Positions 10,142 to 20,417 of a DNA stretch of 64,000 nt are shown here, in pieces (the stretch's first letter is position 1; every line of letters starts with the position of its first letter). The DNA is from Misgurnus anguillicaudatus (lineage: Eukaryota > Chordata > Actinopteri > Cypriniformes > Cobitidae). The stretch spans positions 21,460,001-21,524,000 of the forward strand of contig NC_073340.2 in the NCBI RefSeq assembly GCF_027580225.2, read 5' to 3'. A model generated the notes under the pieces. It was given only the letters and a program-made list of their open reading frames with translations. It was not told the DNA's origin and did not search any database. A program made the position numbers and the translations under genes.

Positions 10142-13100
10142 GTGAGGAGATGCCATCTTAAGCATTCTTGGGTTTACTACTTTGAATCCTCAATCAAAAC
10201 TCATTGCGAGTTCTGGTTTGCATTAGTCGCACAGCTTAATGTAGCCGAATTATTGAGGCTTTACGTAAGCGCAGGGGTTCTGTTGTTCCCATTAGACAGA
10301 CCTGCTGTGTAAAACTCGTGATTATATTTTAAAAAGCCCCACTCCCTTTTTCCATTGACTGCTGCGTATAAGAATTCTGGTGCCTCGTGTCCCCCTTTGC
10401 TTATGATTTCTTTGTGGTTTCATCATTCATGGCCATCAAGAAACCCTCCAAAAATCACATGCCCTCTGACTGTAGACACCAGCTTTCCAGATGTTAGGAC
10501 AGAGCCAGAGACCCTGCGAGTGAGGTCATAGCTCTTGAATATATTATTGGCTTGTACAGTGTACCCCATGCATTTTCATGATGTATGGCATGTACATTCA
10601 CTGGAAACTACGCTCTTGTTTTTTCCCCTTTCACTTGAAAGATGTGTCACTGTGAAGGTCTGGTTAGTGTCTTTAGTATGAATAGATGTCACAAATTTCC
10701 ATCCGTGGTAAATATTGGCGAAATAGGAGGCAGTCTAGATTTATAGTGGTTTACAGTAGAAGCGGTTGTATAAACACACATGCACAGTTACTCGACAGGT
10801 TATGTTTTAATCCAGTGAAAATCTTTTTTTAATATGCCATCTTTTTTATTTCTTAACCAGGGAAGCCGTGACAACATGAGTGTTGTTCTAGTTTGTTTCC
10901 CCAATGCGCCAAAGGTATCGGAGGAGGCTGTAAAGAGAGAGGCCGAGTTGGACAAGTCCCTGGAGGCTCGTGTGGAAGGTAAGACATGAAACGATGCCCT
11001 TGATCTATACTGACAACAGCCCTTTTTGAAAAGAGAATAAACCATAATCCATTTTTCGATCTTGTAATTCAAAAACACAAGCTAAAGCTGTCACGATTTT
11101 AAAATTTGGCTGACGGTTAATTGTTAATTGTTTTTGTTTGTTCATGAAATTATTTTCACACATTGATGTGATTATTTAAATTAAATCTTTTGCAAGGTAA
11201 ATATTGCAAAAGATTTTATATTATTAATATTATGATATTATAACACATATTTAAAAGTAATCTGATACGGTCTAGTTTATACAGGCGCTGCAGCTCCCCC
11301 TTGTGTTTTTTAGAGAGATGTGCAATCATTGCGGTGATCAGAAATCATCGCGATGAGATCAAACACTTGCGATGAGACAATTATTAAATCATTGTTACAG
11401 CCCTAATAGCAGCAAAGTTTAACGTAAGTCTGTTAGGTCTGGTGATCTCCACTTTTTAAATACAATTTAAATCACACTCCTTTTCTTATCCCCTCTGGTT
11501 CTTCTCTCTCAACATCTTGACATGTTCTGCACTGTCTGGAGCCTCATATGGATGTCTTGTCCTCAATGCCGGGGAATGTTAGAACAAATCTTTAAATTCT
11601 TAAGTGTTTTCCACTAGATATGTTGTTAGGACAGCTGTGATGAAACCTGTTCAACATTCTCTCTCCAGCTCTTATATACCATCTGGACGTTATTGGCTCA
11701 TCCTCTCTTTATAAGTGTGGGTTGATTGATCCTGTGCCTAAGCTTTCAGCAGTCCTGATGGATGATATGTTCCATTTTAAGGCATCCTTTTTCAAAGGTT
11801 CCCCACATCTGTGTAATGCGATTGCAAACTGTTTCACCCTGCAGAAATGATGGAGAAGGCAGGGGAGGACGGCGTCCCGGATCTAAGCCACATCATGCAC
11901 AACCTCCGTCCCGAGACCATCCCCAACTTGCCACCAGGAGGGGGTCTTGCTAGCAAACGTAGGGGTCCAAAATTAATATAAAATGAGTTTTATTGAACAT
12001 TTTACTGTGTGTTTATTTAATAGCAATCTCTCTTTCTTATTTCCAGACGTAGTGTAATTGAGGCGGTTTACAACAGGTTAAACCCACATAGAGAAGAAGA
12101 TGGGGTGAGTAGTTCCTTACAGTTTATTATTATTATAAGTAAAAATCAAATAGGATCCAGAGGTGACTTGATTTTTCTCATTGTTTAAACTTAACTCCAT
12201 CTTTGTTAGAATATTTTGGCTTAACGTGGGTCTCATGCATAGGTTTATTCCCTTGATCATTTGAAGGAAAACACCACAGTTTTTTCAATGTTTTGCTATG
12301 TTCTTGCCTCGGCTTGGACGAATGAGTGCATTCCTGTCTTTTTTTAGTGCGTGCACTGGATCTTTGTACGGCGTGTTGTGGATGTGTTGGCATTTGGCCT
12401 GGCCCCTATTCATTTCTTGGGATCCAGGCAGGGATGAGTTTGGAGGCCGCCGGACACTTTCATGTTTTCCCTATTTGAAGACTGTTACATGAGTAGTTAC
12501 ACCAGTAAGTATTGTGGTACAGAGTTAAACGTGGCGATTTTCTTAGCGGATAAAAAATAAGATCTAGTCGGAGCCGATGGTGTAGTGTACGGTGCTCCGA
12601 CACATGGTGCAGACGCACTTCTTGCGACCCGAGTTCGAATCCCGGCTCGAGGTCCTTTGCCAATCCCATACCCCTCTCTTCCCCCTATGCATTTCTGCCA
12701 TCTCCTTAATGACTATCTATCGAATAAAAGCAAACATTGGCCAAAAAACAACTACTCCCCCTCTCGCTCAAACTTCCATCAATATTACTGCGCCCGAGGT
12801 CAAAGTGCTGCAAGCTAAGTGCTCTTCCGCCATGCAATATAGTTCTCATTTTTGATCTGCTTAGAGAATTGTCACGTTTTGTTTCGTGCCACCATACTTT
12901 ACTCATGTTGCAGTCTTTAAATGGGGAGAGCATGGAAGTGTTTGGTGGCTTCTGGGTTCATCCCTGTTTGGATCCTGGGGAATGGGTGGGGCTGGGCTAG
13001 GTGCTGGCACATTCACAACAGGCTGTACAAAGATTAAGTGCACGCATTGAAAAAGATAGGTATGTATTAATTAATCTAAGTTAAGGTAAGGACATAGGAA

Positions 13101-16002
13101 AATGTTGAAGAACTGTGGTGTTTTCCTTTAAGAACGATACATTTAGTAATTAGCGTATGTCCTACTTAAGTCTAACTGGTACTCAAAGATAAAGGGCAGT
13201 GCCTGTCCATTTGTGTAATGCGAGGCGTAGTGTGCGCGCCTTGGCTTTTTTGAGCATCTCTGCTTGTGGTGTGTATTTGTATGTCTGCATCTTGGTAAAA
13301 AGAGTATTGTTCTAAAACGTTTCACCACGAAAAGAGTTTGCGACTTATTCACTGTAAACCTCATTCATACACGCATTTGCTACCGCGTGCTGGAAAGCCA
13401 GCTTACTATTTCACACTCAGGAGTCCTGCTTCTTTCTAAATGAAAGGGCAATGTAAGGTCATGGGGAGGTGGCTTGCCATAAGCAGGGTCTCTTAGCCTG
13501 CTCTGTCCACTGACACTGGGGTCTTGCACCAGGACAACCAGGGAGGAGCAGCGGGCCATGAGGAGGAAGATGGGAGCACGGCTGCCGCCAACTTGCTGGA
13601 GGCGCTACGACAGTTCCGTCTCAGCCACAGAGGCGAATACCGCCACGTGCTGGAGCAGGCGCTCTCCAGCTATCGGCTGTCCTGCGGGACAGGCGCCGCG
13701 ACACGCTCCGTCCCCCCGGAGGACCCTCCCTCTCCCCCACCATCCCCAGCCGTTGAAGCCCTTAACTCTGAGGAGAGCCAGGATGAAGCCACCACATCAC
13801 CGTCTTTAGACAAGCTCTCTGACGCCCCCACTGCATGACCCTTTAGTACCAACTAACCCCTAACCCCTCAGATATCAAACCCCAAACCTGCTCTTCGGCC
13901 CAGGTTGCTAGGTTGGTCCAGTTTCATTGCAGGTTTATGAATGTATTATCATTTGTCTGTTGTGCCTAAGTGAGCTCAGCACACAGAAAAACTAGTCAGC
14001 CATTTACTGGGCATACATTTAGGATTAATATTAATGAGAAATTCTTAGCACTTAAAACCTGCTCTGAAACTGCAAGCGAGGTTAACCTTGGCATATCCCA
14101 GCTCTGTCTGCATTAAGCACTTTTCTGTATCTCTGCACTTAGCCCACCGTTTTTATATGGAGAAGAATGATCAGTTAAGGATTTCTGAATGTAAAAGTCT
14201 AATACTTAAACATTTAAAAGAAAAAAGACTTGATAACAAAGTGGACAATCTGGGCTGTGCCAAGGATGCATATGTCTGTTTGCTCTAGTGCCACCATGCT
14301 ATGCATGTGTACTCTGCATTCTGGGTTGGTCTTGTGGTTGGTTTTGGTTCTAGGATAATAGCAAGTGCTGTAGAAAACATCAGGTACAGCTTGTATTGTT
14401 TTCTTAAATATAGAGTTTGAGATGTGTGTATCAAACATGTGAAATAATAATCTCCTTCTCTTTCCTTCTGTCTCTTCATCTCTATTCTCACTGGCCTATA
14501 ATTTGGACTGCACTCTCAAATATGATTGTAGTTTGTATGCTCTTTGAGTGTTAACTCCACTATCCAGGTGTCTCTTTAAGGTATAAGCACAAATGGAAAA
14601 GCACTGACTCTATAAGCATGGGCCATATGAGATTATGATGGCTCAATCAATACTATTTACCTCATCTTTTGTTCTTGCTGTATTCTCTTTAGCTGTAAAT
14701 CATTTCTCTTGCACTATTCCAATCAGCAAATGATTATACATTTGAAATGTAAAAGTACATGCATAATGAATTACCTTCAGGGGAACGTATTGTCATCTAC
14801 ACAATAGGTAATTCTGCAACGTGGTTTATCTTGAATGTCTGTACTTCTGCAGCATTTGCACAGAGCTCTTGTAAAGCAAGCAAAAATTTGTCTACATGAA
14901 TTGTGTCATCTGACTGTTTATTAGTTAAGTTGTGTTTTCTTAGACTTACTGATCATAGTAAACAATGTCAAGCTGATTACTTTAACTTTATTTCAAAGTC
15001 AATGCGTAATGCAAATTCTGTAATCCTCTTAACAGGTGACATAAGTGTGTGCATAAAGCTGCCATTGTTGTATTAAACTCAGTGTTATGAATATAAAACC
15101 TCAGTGCGGAGTTGAAGATCTGAGCTTTGTTGTTTGCAGGTTTATTTGTTCCCCGAGTTCTGATATTTTTTTTCTGGGCAAAAGATTTATATTTATTTTG
15201 TTTTTCATGCTGCAAAATAAATCAAGTTCAACTATTCACGTTTGTCTTTGCTGCCATTTATTGATACATTTCACGAAAGTCATTTTTAACATTCTGCTTA
15301 AGCCATATGCATATTTTGGGAACTTGTCACCTCATACTCGTGAAGGGTGGATGTGCAAAGCACACCCCAGGTCATTTATATAAACTTTTTTTTTTAATTA
15401 CTTTGTTATTGGAAGTTAAATAGCTTGAGGTAAGTGTGCACCTGACCTGCATGAGCCAAAAAAAAAAATTCTGCTGAAGAGCTGTTTTTTAGGAAATGCA
15501 TCTGTTAAATTGCAATGAAAATTGTGGTCAGACGTTGTAGGTCTTTTTTCCCTCATTTAATTTGCGTGGTTTTTATTTATTTATTTTTTGACTTTTGTAT
15601 TACCTCTTGGACACATGTTAATTGTTTACTGATGAATGTTTTTTTGACTTCCTGTGATATTAAAGTGTTAATGGGTTGTTTTCCCCTTTGCCTACGATGA
15701 ATTAACATGTTTGTCTTTGTACTTCCTGTCATAAGTGCCTAATTTAAAAAAATGCGTAATGTAATTATTTATTATTTTTCTTTATCATTCATTTTTGGTT
15801 AAATTGAATCCAAGAATCAAGACTATTACTCTTGTTTTCTGTCTCACACCCTTCCTTGATTTTTTTTCTTTCTTTTTTTAATTCCCTGATTCTCACTTGT
15901 CAAGTATTCTACTCTTTTTGTTTTTCTCTGTTTGCTCATTTCTTTCCCTTTCTTGTTTTCTCCTTGTCGCAGAGCGGAGGTGACCTGGACGACCCCTGGT
16001 AG
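9311..16002 (+). CDS. ppm1b: Protein phosphatase, Mg2+/Mn2+-dependent, 1B (PP2C-beta), whole spliced gene
   Basis: The gene encodes a monomeric PP2C-family Ser/Thr phosphatase that uses a two-metal centre. The predicted protein starts [21 protein letters not shown]; Gly2 fits the N-myristoylation known for PPM1A/PPM1B. Visible catalytic features are R33 and E37 in GWRVEMED, D60-G61-H62 in VYDGHAG, GDSRAV at 144-149, SRALGD at 193-198, ACDGIWDV at 236-243 and SRDN at 279-282. [14 protein letters not shown] and [16 protein letters not shown] match PPM1B rather than PPM1A, from memory of the family. Splicing gives about 474 aa (13533-13838 as last exon) or about 382 aa (15973-16002), near the mammalian long and short isoforms. 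In mammals the family dephosphorylates stress and inflammatory kinases and CDKs. The oddity is the exon 3/exon 4 junction, which lacks an in-frame GT-AG solution. Confidence 0.96.
10861..10978 (+). CDS. ppm1b: ppm1b coding exon 2 (last metal-site motif)
   Basis: A pyrimidine-rich tract and TTAACCAG precede the exon. It joins in phase 0 after K277 and reads [20 protein letters not shown], then [19 protein letters not shown], matching the end of the PP2C domain and the start of the helical C-terminal domain of PPM1A/B. D281 and N282 complete the metal-binding set. The exon is 118 nt and ends in phase 1 before GTAAGA. Confidence 0.96.
11093..11406. mobile_element. Probable MITE in ppm1b intron 2
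   Basis: Left end TAAAGCTGTCACGATTTTAA and right end TCATTGTTACAGCCCTAA form imperfect inverted repeats around an AT-rich core with an 11-base repeated word (AAATATTGCAAAAGATTTTA region). It is located wholly within the intron between coding exons 2 and 3. Boundaries are approximate. Confidence 0.5.
11845..11958 (+). CDS. ppm1b: ppm1b coding exon 3 (C-terminal helical domain)
   Basis: After TTTCACCCTGCAG the exon completes Glu317 and reads [20 protein letters not shown], then [18 protein letters not shown], closely matching the PPM1A/B helical subdomain. It is 114 nt and ends in phase 1 on the first base of an Arg codon (AAA C). The donor here would be GTAGGG at 11959, weaker than the gene's other donors. 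See the finding on the next junction, which is irregular. Confidence 0.93.
12049..12104 (+). CDS. ppm1b: ppm1b coding exon 4 (irregular 5' boundary)
   Basis: In the conserved frame this reads (R)[18 protein letters not shown], clearly homologous to RNVIEAVY-RLNPHRE of PPM1B, and ends in phase 0 before a consensus GTGAGT donor at 12105. The boundary drawn at 12049 keeps the frame, but then the intron ends in AC. The natural-looking acceptor TTATTTCCAG ends at 12046; using it with the GT donor at 11959 adds two bases and gives K-H-V-V-stop, a 357-residue product. The hexamer ACGTAG is present at both edges of this intron, so the exact in-frame junction is ambiguous. Confidence 0.85.
12571..12755 (+). 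mobile_element. tRNA-derived SINE in ppm1b intron 4
   Basis: It has the same unit as 4213-4395 but in + orientation. The A-box-like GAGCCGATGGTGTAGTG is followed about 55 bases later by the B box GAGTTCGAATCCCGGCTCGAG, then a tRNA-unrelated body and a tail containing GACTATCTATCGAATAAAAG. It lies sense to ppm1b between exon 4 and the long-isoform terminal exon. No clear target duplication was found. Confidence 0.8.
13533..13838 (+). CDS. ppm1b: ppm1b terminal exon of the long isoform
   Basis: The exon starts after CTTGCACCAG in phase 0 and encodes [20 protein letters not shown], then [20 protein letters not shown] and EQALSSYRL, followed by a Pro/Ser/Glu-rich tail ending SDAPTA and TGA. The LVEALRQ-R--HRG-YR--LE---SYRL pattern matches the long-isoform C-terminus of mammalian PPM1B. 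The tail is low-complexity and poorly conserved, as usual. The exon is 306 nt including the stop. Confidence 0.93.
   Translation, partial: DNQGGAAGHEEEDGSTAAANLLEALRQFRLSHRGEYRHVLEQALSSYRLSCGTGAATRSVPPEDPPSPPPSPAVEALNSEESQDEATTSPSLDKLSDAPTA
13839..15235 (+). other. ppm1b: 3' UTR of the ppm1b long isoform
   Basis: About 1.4 kb of AT-rich sequence without MITEs follows the TGA at 13836-13838 and reaches an AATAAA at 15216-15221. The 3' UTR extent is inferred from this signal. In short-isoform transcripts the same bases are intronic. Confidence 0.6.
15216..15221 (+). terminator. ppm1b: Poly(A) signal AATAAA for the long isoform
   Basis: A canonical AATAAA in GCAAAATAAATC is followed within 30 bases by GT-rich sequence (CGTTTGTCTTTGC). 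It is the first strong signal I noticed after the long-isoform stop. Confidence 0.6.
15973..16002 (+). CDS. ppm1b: ppm1b alternative terminal exon of the short isoform
   Basis: After a long pyrimidine tract and TTGTCGCAG, 27 coding bases read SGGDLDDPW followed by TAG. It joins exon 4 in phase 0. Mammalian PPM1B has a short isoform whose tail ends GDLEDPW, and PPM1A ends DDMW, so this nine-residue exon is recognisable despite its size. It lies 2.1 kb downstream of the long-isoform exon, so the two ends are mutually exclusive through splicing and polyadenylation choice. Confidence 0.9.
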   Translation, partial: SGGDLDDPW

Positions 16003-18150
16003 CCCGAGCAGCCGACGGCTTCTGTCTCCTCACGAGAATGTCCTCGCGTCACACGAGAAAACCCCTTTGCTTACACTTTTTTTGGTTTTGATTCTGAGGG
16101 AGGCATAGGAAATATTAAACGAGTCTGGAAAACTTACTTGTTTTTTAAAGATGAGAAACTTCAGAAATGTTATAATTTTTTTTAAAACGGCATTGTATGG
16201 TTGAGAGGAATTTATTTCAACCCCCCCACCCCCCTGAAATCGGTGTGTAAATTTAAAGCAGTGACGAGACTGCTTGAGCAATTTTTGCTGGATGCTTATT
16301 TGGAGACGTGAGCTCTGACCTCATCCGGAGGTGGGTGGGGCCAGCGAGCACCAAGAGGGACCGGAAACGGGGCCTTTTGGACCTCTGTTGAATGTGGAGA
16401 GCTTCTCTGTTGCCTTGTTTGTATCTCAGACGGGACTCCCTTTTGACTCATTCACACCACGCATGTGCATCTTTTTAGAGATACTGTCCACCAAATATTA
16501 TCTCAGTTCCTGCTCACAGTTTTCGATGCCCTCTAACCCTGCGCCTATCCAGCTGGACAGCAACCATTAAACAGCCCTCTCATGCACCTTGTTTTGCTGT
16601 GTCATAACTGCTGCTGGCCACAAAATTTTATGTATCTGTTGTGGATTTTTTGGGGGGTGGGGTGGGGGAATTGTTTTAGTGTCATTTTTGGTGCTTGCTG
16701 TTAAACTGAAAAATTAAAATGAAAAAAAAAAACAGAACAATGATCTGGCGGCAGATTATGGCAAACTTGCCCTGGATGGAGAGGACTTTTTATTAGAGGT
16801 ACCGCATACGGAGGAACTTTTGCAAGTGTATTAAATAGTAAAACCATACTAAATCCTGTATTTACCTCTGTTCTCCTCCAACCCACATCTCCATCCTCCC
16901 ATCAGCTTGCCTTCTGGTTTGTGTTCTCTAACAAAATTTTACAATTTAAGATGGTTTCCCCCTTTATCACCTTGACTCAGAGTTATTATAATTTTTTTTT
17001 ACAGATTGTATGACACAATTGGTATTGTTTGAATGCACTCACATTTGGTTAATGGTAAACAAAAAATACTAAAATCTTTATAAAAGAGAAACTATGAGAA
17101 GGTAAGTAGAGTATTTCTAAAGTGAAACTGCAGAAATATGTATGTGTATATAGCTATATATATTTTTTCTCCTTTTAACAATGGAGTGAAAGCGTGGGCG
17201 CTCTCTCCTCGGACTGGATGATAGGTACTTGAATATTCATTGAGTGTTTCTAATCTTTCTTTTTTTTTATCATTAATCTAGGATTGGTTTTTGTTTTTGA
17301 ATTGTGCCTGTAAAAGGTGGTCCATTGCTGCAGGGGTGTGCTTACAGGACAGTTGGCTATGGATGAATGTACCCCTTATTCACACTGATACGCATATACT
17401 TTAACACACTCATTTGTACATGGTCGTGCATAACACACTTTCATATGTGCATTTATCATTTGATTATCTTCATGGTATGCATTTAATCCACAGATGAGCT
17501 CGTTTTTTACTCATCTGTGCATATCTTTTACACAAACACGTGCTCTGGAGGCCTTCTAAAAAGTTTTCTTCCCTCCCTTTATTGTTTCAATTCATTGACT
17601 TCACCTGCTCTGGTGTGTAGCTTTAAAATGAGTGTTTATTGAATTTTATGAGATGATTGTTTATGTATATATATTTTTGCAGTTTTCCCCCTCTGGTACA
17701 CACAATTGTAGCTATGTACTTAAAAGCTTCATTTTAAGATTTAAGAATGGGGTCAATTTAAAGATGGATTTCCTGTTCAGATGGTAGAAGTAAATTTTGT
17801 GCAGTGAATGCTCAAAGACATTTATCTGCACTGTGTATATCAACAACTATTAATGAAAAGAATAATCAAGACAGAGTATTTTATTTATTCCAAGTTTTTG
17901 GCTTAAATGTTAAAAGAGAGAGATGGGCTTCTTTGTAAGAGGGGGAAACTACTGCCCCAAGTGTTTTTTTGTTTTTGTTTTTTTGAGAACGTGACAAGTT
18001 CTCTTGCGCTTGCGTACTTCCTCTTTCTCTCTGATTCTCTCTAACCATCCAATGAGCCCGTGTAATGAACGTCCCCAGTATGATGTTGTGATGTTTCAGT
18101 AGCAAACAGTGAATATGATCTGTTCTCCTCAATAAAGGATTGCTAAAGTT
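16003..18150 (+). other. ppm1b: 3' UTR of the ppm1b short isoform
   Basis: About 2.1 kb of T-rich sequence without clear MITEs follows TAG at 16000-16002. It runs to a AATAAA at 18131. A GGGGGGTGGGGTGGGGG tract lies near 16655. An earlier end is possible near 16710-16732, where ATTAAA is followed by a genomic A-run, but no canonical AATAAA is there. Confidence 0.5.
18131..18136 (+). terminator. ppm1b: Poly(A) signal AATAAA for the short isoform
   Basis: Canonical AATAAA in CCTCAATAAAGGATT, followed by TTGATGTTAACACAATGACTTGCTTGTTTG. The absence of recognisable repeats between 16003 and here, and the restart of repeats afterwards, supports it as the gene's outer end. Confidence 0.55.
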
Positions 18151-18539
18151 TGATGTTAACACAATGACTTGCTTGTTTGAAATGTTTTATATGATTCAAG
18201 CGGGATAAAATATTCAAACTATTATTCTTTATCATCAAGACGTTCCAAAACTTATTTGCTCTTACTCTGTTTGAAATCTATAAAAACAAATGAGTTTAAT
18301 ATAGTAGACTGGTTGTTTGAACGTTGTAAACCTGTTATGACAATAGGTTAACACAAGAGGGCGTGGTAACTAAATTAAAGGGATCTGAGAGTTTCAGATG
18401 TTGGTGATGAATTATAAGAATGCTGTGATTTTTCTTCTGTATTTTGGATCTTTTAAATGTTTTGTCATCTTTACTCTTTATTTAGCTCACCTGGTTGAGT
18501 TAGCAGATTTAAGGTAATGGGGTTAATAATACAGACTAA

Positions 18540-18630
18540 TAAAAGTACATTTATTTTATCTAAAGTAACTTACAAGGTATGCGTTTTTGTTAGTATATGT
18601 GTGTTCCCTGGGTCCAGACCGAGGGGCAAC
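18540..18630. mobile_element. SINE tail fragment
   Basis: The string AAGTAACTTACAAGGTATGC followed by GTATATGTGTGTTCCCTGGG resembles the tail and tRNA-like edge of a cyprinid SINE related to the remnant at 57131-57233 (ACTTACAGTGCATTCAAGC and GTGTGTGGGAATCAAACCC). Only a fragment is present. Confidence 0.4.
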
Positions 18631-19353
18631 CTTCCAATTTCTTTAATCGACTGGTACAAAGTGTTTTGGTGTATATAGCTAATTCTTCCCTTGATGACAA
18701 CTGTGAGGGGGGTGGATTTTTTTCTAACTCATCCGTTTAAATTAAGCCTTAAAGTTGTGCATAATTAAGGGCGTGGCCACTTGAGTGACGGGTGAGCTGC
18801 CACTGCTGTCACTACCTGCGAGCTAGGTGGGTGTGGTTTCAGCAACCAGCCACCTCAGTTTCACTCACGTCCTGTCTCTTTACCCATTTTTTCCCTTTAT
18901 TCTATCTTTATGATACAAACAGTAAGAACACACAAATACAGTCATTAATACAGAAACAACAAATAACAGACAAGAGCAGAGCCAGGGGGAGTTTCAAATA
19001 AATACATTAGAGCATAACTGAATGGTTTTAGTAGCCGCCTTATTTTTTGAATTATGGATGGATTTGATGTACTGTTCCGTCTCCTTACCAAAAGTAATAA
19101 AAGAATGTTTAGAATTACTAAATTTGGCTTTGTGAATATGACATTTCCCTAAAATTATCAATAGATTAAGTCAATTTCTTTCTGTTTTTTACTTTTGTTA
19201 TCATGGAAACCAAACAGTACATTTTTCCAAAACAAAGAAAAATCAGCAATAAGTTTAACAGTAATATGTCGGGACGGATCATTCCAGAAGCCTCTTTATC
19301 CATTTTCAGTTATTTGCGAGTGACGCGATGCTAAGGTGGCGACGGCAAGCCCC

Positions 19354-20031
19354 GCCAATTATAGAGGGTATGCGCGTGACGTCACATTCGGCGGGAAAAG
19401 TGACTGCGGATACGTCCACTGAGTGGACAGTGCTACGGATTTTGTGTACAGTGTGAAATCAGGGAAAACGCGTCTAAATTGGAAAAAGCTGTTGTGCGAT
19501 AGACTGTAGGCCTACTAACAGATTTGACAAGAGCACCGAAAGGAGAACCGTCCACCGCTAGAACAGTCAGCTATTTTGTTGAATGTTTTGCCACTCAAAT
19601 GAGTAAGTATGTAAAAATTTGGGATAAAAATCCTATAAAAAAATACATGAAATACACATAAATGAATACACTTATTCTGTGTAAATGAAAGTTTTGTCAG
19701 TGAGCCTTCATTAAAACATCCATTATGATGCGCCTTGTGTTCTACAAAGGTAGGACGGTTTAATAGTGTTAGGCAAGACGAACATAGTATATTTCAGGTG
19801 AAAAAGCAATGTCTGGCCATATGCCAATGTCCACAGACTACTGTTTATTGGAAAGGGTGTCTGTGAAACCCATCTAAATTCAATTTAAGCTGATAATAGT
19901 CAGTTTTACTGGCGTTTTTCACAGCAGCTGCTATGAAAACCATCCATTTTGTTGAACGTTTTGCCACTCAACAGGGCGAGCTCCGCTGTGGTCACGTGGA
20001 AAAGTGACATCAATGCATACTCTCTATTGGC
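19354..20031. mobile_element. DNA transposon remnant, family V, with a THAP-like exon
   Basis: Inverted ends GCCAATTATAGAGGGTATGC (left) and GCATACTCTCTATTGGC (right) enclose about 680 bp. Internal words TGACGTCAC and GGAAAAGTGAC recur near both ends, and TTTTGTTGAATGTTTTGCCA recurs in near-identical form at about 19950. The interior contains a short THAP-like frame (19487-19561). It is a deletion derivative, not an active element. Confidence 0.6.
19487..19561 (+). pseudogene. Truncated THAP-like zinc-finger start (transposon remnant)
   Basis: Twenty-four codons before a stop read SCCAIDCRPTNRFDKSTERR then TVHR. The pattern C-x3-C followed by TNRFDKS and a histidine-arginine resembles the first half of a C2CH THAP domain (CA-x-x-C-TNR-x-x-K-----FHRFP), here with two extra residues (RP) after the second Cys. 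No ATG lies directly upstream and the second Cys/His pair is missing. THAP domains occur in P-element-like, Kolobok and some Harbinger proteins, so the parent superfamily is undecided. Confidence 0.4.
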
Positions 20032-20078
20032 TTCAAAAAAGCTCTTCACAAACCTATAGGTGACGTCAAGGACACTAT

Positions 20079-20417
20079 GGCTGTGTCCGAAACCGCATAC
20101 TGTAAAGTAGGTACTGAATCAGATGAAGTACCTACTTACAGTTAAAACAGTAGGTACTGTCTAGTATGAATCCTGGTAGTATGAATGAGATTCGGACGTA
20201 CTACATCCGCCATGTTGCTACATCACGTGATATACGTCGTCATCACGTCATGTCATTCCAGCGTGAATACAGCTGACGCGTCGTCTTCTTCGTTGGCTAA
20301 CTCCTCTCCCGGGACATCATGGGATAGTGAAGTGTCCATCGTATGCACACTGCAAAATCTAACCAGAAGTAGTAGTTCATCCGGGTACTTTTCGCATACT
20401 GTTTTTCGAATACTATG
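20079..20417 (+). mobile_element. Family K transposon, partial copy in tandem
   Basis: It starts GGCTGTGTCCGAAACCGCAT and continues through GAAGTACCTACTTAC, TAGTATGAATCCTGGTAGTA and CGGACGTACTACATCCGCCA, ending at TTTTTCGAATACTAT. It has the left end but lacks the right terminus, being directly followed by a second, full-length copy starting at 20418. Confidence 0.7.

Noticed and set aside
12571..12660. Possible tRNA gene with a clear B box
   Set aside because: The acceptor stem does not pair, and the same unit with body and tail occurs at 4213-4395, so it is a SINE.
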